From positions 1 to 8,917 of the forward strand of contig CALKYB010000234.1 in the NCBI GenBank assembly GCA_938003565.1: a stretch of 8,917 bases of DNA. Reading direction: 5' to 3'. Source of the DNA: an uncultured bacterium (lineage in GTDB: Bacteria > Bdellovibrionota_C > UBA2361 > SZUA-149 > CALKYB01). Under the pieces are notes generated by a model that did not search any database, was not told where the DNA came from, and saw nothing but the letters and a program-made list of their open reading frames with translations. Below, in pieces: positions 6,436-8,917 of the stretch. How positions within the stretch are numbered: the first letter of the stretch is position 1; every line of letters starts with the position of its first letter. The position numbers and the translations under genes are program-made.

Positions 6436-6464
6436 AAAATAATCTATTATTTAATAAAAAACAA
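6436..6464 (-). promoter_or_regulatory. Candidate promoter for the EVE/VpsJ-like unit
   Basis: On the minus strand TTGTTT (6459-6464) and TATTTT (6436-6441) are separated by 17 nt. Both are weak matches (3/6 and 4/6) in very AT-rich DNA, about 95 bp before the EVE start codon. The -35 box overlaps the T-tract of the adjacent hairpin. Confidence 0.25.
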
Positions 6465-6527
6465 AAAAAGACTTCATTTTAATAAGTTTCATTATTTCAG
6501 ATGTTTAAACTTATTAAAGACCAAAGT
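6456..6527 (-). terminator. Possible intrinsic terminator on minus strand: AT-rich hairpin plus T-tract
   Basis: A perfect 12-bp inverted repeat, TTTAATAAGTTT (6478-6489) and AAACTTATTAAA (6507-6518), has a 17-nt loop. On the minus strand it can be extended by ACTT/AAGT across a small internal loop. Seven T's, a G and six T's follow (6456-6469). The plus strand has no T-run after the hairpin. This would end minus-strand transcripts coming from the structured region upstream, before the EVE gene. The stem is almost entirely A-T, so it may be weak, or it may be an operator for the EVE gene. Confidence 0.4.
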
Positions 6528-6582
6528 TTCGCGGCAACACTTCCTCCAAAGCCTTTTATAATTCCGAGTTGACTAGTGTTTT

Positions 6583-6707
6583 AGAGTGTATTCAGCTATA
6601 CTTTCACTCTTGAATTCCCGAAATGCTGACGCCCTAGCCGAACGCGATTGCCCTGCAGGCCCTTGCTTTCGAACCCTTTTGGTATGGAGCCTCAATAATT
6701 TCAGGAA
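6583..6707 (-). ncRNA. Structured intergenic element, possible minus-strand small RNA
   Basis: Two hairpins stand next to each other. The first is AGAGTG (6583-6588) with CACTCT (6605-6610). The second is a long imperfect rod, 6615-6707. Its closing stem is 10 bp on the minus strand: TTCCTGAAAT pairs with ATTTCGGGAA. Inside are TTGA/TCAG, GCTC/GGGC and CGAAAGC/GCGTTCG (one mismatch), capped by a GCC/GGC stem around the palindrome CCTGCAGG. Three pairs are G-U on the minus strand and would be A-C mismatches on plus, favouring a minus-strand RNA. A T-tract hairpin lies downstream on the same strand. No good promoter is identified. The rod shape and the closing-stem sequence recall 6S RNA, but 93 nt is about half its usual size. 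It could also be leader sequence of maeB on the other strand. Confidence 0.35.
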
Positions 6708-6750
6708 ATAGTCAGAAACAGTATCTGCTCAGCTTTATGAGTTACGGGGC

Positions 6751-6766
6751 CCTGGGAATTGCCAGG
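6751..6766. repeat. Small inverted repeat upstream of maeB
   Basis: CCTGG (6751-6755) and CCAGG (6762-6766) form a 5-bp G/C-rich stem with a 6-nt loop. No T-run follows on either strand. It overlaps the candidate -35 box of the maeB promoter, so it could be a regulator site or simply part of a longer structured leader. Confidence 0.25.
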
Positions 6767-6788
6767 TAGACTCTATAGGAGCTAGAAA
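6759..6788 (+). promoter_or_regulatory. Candidate maeB promoter
   Basis: TTGCCA (6759-6764) matches the -35 consensus at 5 of 6 positions. TAGAAA (6783-6788) matches the -10 box at 4 of 6, with an 18-nt spacer. Transcription would begin near 6795, giving a leader of about 60 nt. No experimental support. Confidence 0.3.
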
Positions 6789-6855
6789 ATTTCCTTTGGT
6801 TGATTTCTTGATCGATTAGGGAAAGCTGAGATTCAACATCGAAGGGATGGGAGTA

Positions 6856-8917
6856 ATGGGAGAGAACAAGACAGAAAATAACAGCACCTTATCAAACGGC
6901 GGGGCACACCAACCTACCAAAGAGAAAAAGGAAATTAAGACTGTTGATTTATCATTGCGCGAAGCTTCAGCTGAGGATCTTAACAAGCGAGCCCTGGCCT
7001 ACCACAAATACCCCAAGCCAGGTAAAATCGCTCTTCAATCAACTAAACCCTGTGAAACTGCCTCAGATCTCTCTTTGGCCTATAGCCCTGGAGTAGCTGC
7101 CCCTTGTTTGGAAATCGCTGCAAACGATGAAGACGTTTACAACTACACCTCAAAAGGAAACCTTGTTGGTGTAATCTCAAACGGAACTGCTGTGCTGGGT
7201 CTTGGAAACATTGGACCCCACGCTTCCAAGCCAGTCATGGAAGGCAAAGGAGTACTATTTAAAGCCTTTGCTGATATTGATGTATTCGACCTTGAGTTGG
7301 ACTGTACTGAAATGGACCACTTCATTTCCACGGTTAAAGCCTTGGCTCCAACTTTTGGTGGTATTAATCTCGAGGACATCAAAGCCCCAGAGTGTTTCCA
7401 TATTGAGAAAAAACTAATTGAAGAACTAGATATTCCTGTTTTTCACGATGATCAACATGGAACAGCAATCATTGCTGCCGCCGCACTCCAAAACGCTTTA
7501 GAAATAGTTAAAAAGGACCTAAAAGACATCAAGTTGGTTGTTAGTGGCGCAGGAGCGTCGGCCTTAGCTAGTTGTCAGCTTTTAGGTTTAATGGGACTGC
7601 CCAAAGAAAATCTAATTCTTTGTGACTCCAAGGGAGTTGTCTACACTGGCAGAAAAGAAGGGATGAATGAGTTTAAGGAGGCTTACGCAGTTCAAACAGA
7701 AGCCCGAACTCTCTCCGAAGCCCTTGAGAATGCTGATGTATTCATCGGCTTGTCTGCCGCGGGAATTTTAAAACCCGAAATGCTTAAAGAGATGGCGAGA
7801 GACCCTATCGTTTTTGCAATGTCTAACCCGGACCCTGAAATCGATTACGATCTGGCAGTCGAAACTAGAAGTGACGTGATCATGGCTACTGGACGAAGCG
7901 ATTTCCCTAACCAGGTCAACAATGTCTTAGGATTTCCTTTCATATTTCGCGGTGCCTTAGATGTTCGAGCGTCGAAGATTAACGACGAAATGAAGCTTGC
8001 TGCTGTTGCAGGTTTGGCCCGTCTAGCAAAAGAGCCAGTTCCTAAAAATGTATCTAGAGCATATGGCAATACGGAGTTTTCTTTTGGACGAGACTATTTA
8101 ATCCCTAAACCATTTGATCCAAGAGTTCTCTATTACGTTTCTCCAGCAGTTGCTAAAGCCGCAATAGAAACTGGAGTTGCGAGAAAGCAAATTGACATAG
8201 AAGAATACACCAGGAAGTTGCGAGGCAAAGAAAACAGCGGCAGAGAAATCCTCCAACACTTTCACTCTGTAGCAAGAAAATCTCAAAGCAAGCGAGTTGT
8301 ATACGCCGAAGGAGCAGAAGAATCCGTGATTCGAGCTGCTCGACTTGCTCGTAGCGAGTCTATTGCTGAACCTATCCTCGTCGGGAACCCTGACGAAATC
8401 AATGCTGCCGCTAGCAAAATTGAAATTAACCTAGACGGTATTGAAATTGTAGATCCCAGTAGCGATGATCGATTGGCAGGGTATGTAGATGAGTATGCAT
8501 CTTTGCAATCTGAAAATTTAGATGAGCAGCAAATTAGGGAAATTTGCTCCCAAGACAATATTTTTTCATGTATGATGCTCCGAAAAGGGGACGTAGACGG
8601 CATGATTTGTGGAGTTGGTCGCTTTTTTCCAAAAATGGTTAGACCCATATTTAAGTTAATTGGCTTAAAGAATGAAGTTAAAACTGCTTCAGGACTGTAT
8701 GTCGTTTCAGTAAAAGACAGACTATTCTTTTTTGCCGATACAGCGCTTAATACGGAAATGGACAGCAAAAAACTTGCTAGCATTGCAATTTCAGCAGCTG
8801 ACTTTGCAAAGAGCATGGACATCAAACCTCGCATTGCTATGCTTTCCTACTCCAACTTCGGCAGTGTTGAACACAAATCAGTTGAAACTGTGCGTCAGGC
8901 AGCGGACCTCGTAAAAA
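6856..8917 (+). CDS. maeB: NADP-dependent malic enzyme with C-terminal phosphotransacetylase-like domain (partial, 3' end missing)
   Basis: Oxidatively decarboxylates malate to pyruvate, making NAD(P)H and feeding pyruvate and gluconeogenic pathways. The frame has no stop from here to the right edge: 687 codons visible of about 760-800 expected. Malic enzyme part: AYSPGVAAPCLEI (75-87; catalytic Tyr76), KPVMEGKG (125-132), FGGINLEDIKAPECF (167-181, metal-binding acids), FHDDQHGTA (196-204), the GAGASA Rossmann loop (231-236) and GRSDFPNQVNNV (346-357). The phosphotransacetylase-like part starts near residue 476 (RVVYAEGAEESVIRAAR) and includes DGMICGVGRFFPKMVRP, FFADTALN and AMLSYSNFGSV; in MaeB this domain is regulatory and not an active acetyltransferase. 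The ATG at 6856 is chosen over 6847: AAGGGA lies 8 nt upstream of it, while 6847 has no spacer for a ribosome-binding site. The N-terminus is about 37 residues longer than E. coli MaeB, hydrophilic and probably disordered. NAD versus NADP preference cannot be read. Confidence 0.95.
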   Translation, partial: MGENKTENNSTLSNGGAHQPTKEKKEIKTVDLSLREASAEDLNKRALAYHKYPKPGKIALQSTKPCETASDLSLAYSPGVAAPCLEIAANDEDVYNYTSKGNLVGVISNGTAVLGLGNIGPHASKPVMEGKGVLFKAFADIDVFDLELDCTEMDHFISTVKALAPTFGGINLEDIKAPECFHIEKKLIEELDIPVFHDDQHGTAIIAAAALQNALEIVKKDLKDIKLVVSGAGASALASCQLLGLMGLPKENLILCDSKGVVYTGRKEGMNEFKEAYAVQTEARTLSEALENADVFIGLSAAGILKPEMLKEMARDPIVFAMSNPDPEIDYDLAVETRSDVIMATGRSDFPNQVNNVLGFPFIFRGALDVRASKINDEMKLAAVAGLARLAKEPVPKNVSRAYGNTEFSFGRDYLIPKPFDPRVLYYVSPAVAKAAIETGVARKQIDIEEYTRKLRGKENSGREILQHFHSVARKSQSKRVVYAEGAEESVIRAARLARSESIAEPILVGNPDEINAAASKIEINLDGIEIVDPSSDDRLAGYVDEYASLQSENLDEQQIREICSQDNIFSCMMLRKGDVDGMICGVGRFFPKMVRPIFKLIGLKNEVKTASGLYVVSVKDRLFFFADTALNTEMDSKKLASIAISAADFAKSMDIKPRIAMLSYSNFGSVEHKSVETVRQAADLVK

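Noticed and set aside
6310..6561. Plus-strand frame of 83 residues before maeB
   Set aside because: Antisense to the start of the EVE gene, low-complexity K/N/F/H composition, no ribosome-binding site.
6569..6602. TTGACT and TATACT as a plus-strand promoter for maeB
   Set aside because: The hexamers are good but the 22-nt spacer is too long for sigma-70.
6640..6680. TTCGAA-containing stretch resembling a tRNA T-loop
   Set aside because: No 5-bp T-stem, acceptor stem or anticodon arm can be built around it on either strand.
8283..8834. Minus-strand frame of 183 residues
   Set aside because: Lies wholly antisense to the well-matched phosphotransacetylase-like part of maeB and is rich in S, L and I, as expected for a shadow frame.

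Overview
The window is AT-rich (roughly 40-43% GC by eye) bacterial chromosomal DNA. It carries a gammaproteobacterial-style stress kinase (SrkA/YihE), an EVE-domain protein and a fused malic enzyme/phosphotransacetylase-like protein (MaeB). This fits a Pseudomonadota member, most likely a low-GC gammaproteobacterium; genus and species cannot be read from the sequence. No tRNA, rRNA, insertion sequence, integrase or CRISPR array was found.

Layout, left to right. (1) Positions 1-210, minus: the 5' part of a secreted protein running off the left edge, followed by about 465 bp with no gene. (2) 677-2061, minus: a two-gene unit in which a 121-residue protein of unknown function overlaps srkA by one base. 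(3) 2062-2223: a divergent intergenic region with an 8-bp inverted repeat. (4) 2224-4577, plus: a FemAB/Acetyltransf_6-type transferase, a GNAT-like protein 3 bp behind it, and a short protein resembling part of the heme-dependent oxidative N-demethylase (DUF3445) family. (5) 4634-6340, minus, convergent with the previous unit: a VpsJ-like alpha/alpha-toroid protein, read behind an EVE-domain gene and probably co-transcribed with it. (6) 6341-6855: an unusually structured intergenic region with several inverted repeats, possibly a minus-strand small RNA. (7) 6856 to the right edge, plus: maeB, uninterrupted and cut by the window end.

How the parts may work together. The kinase pair is probably a stress-response unit. 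The FemAB-like and GNAT-like enzymes near a VpsJ-like protein recall envelope or exopolysaccharide modification loci, but no glycosyltransferase, polymerase or exporter is in view, so this stays an inference. MaeB and EVE are housekeeping genes. The best candidates for something undescribed are the 121-residue kinase partner, the truncated N-demethylase-like protein behind the transferase pair, and the structured region between the EVE gene and maeB.
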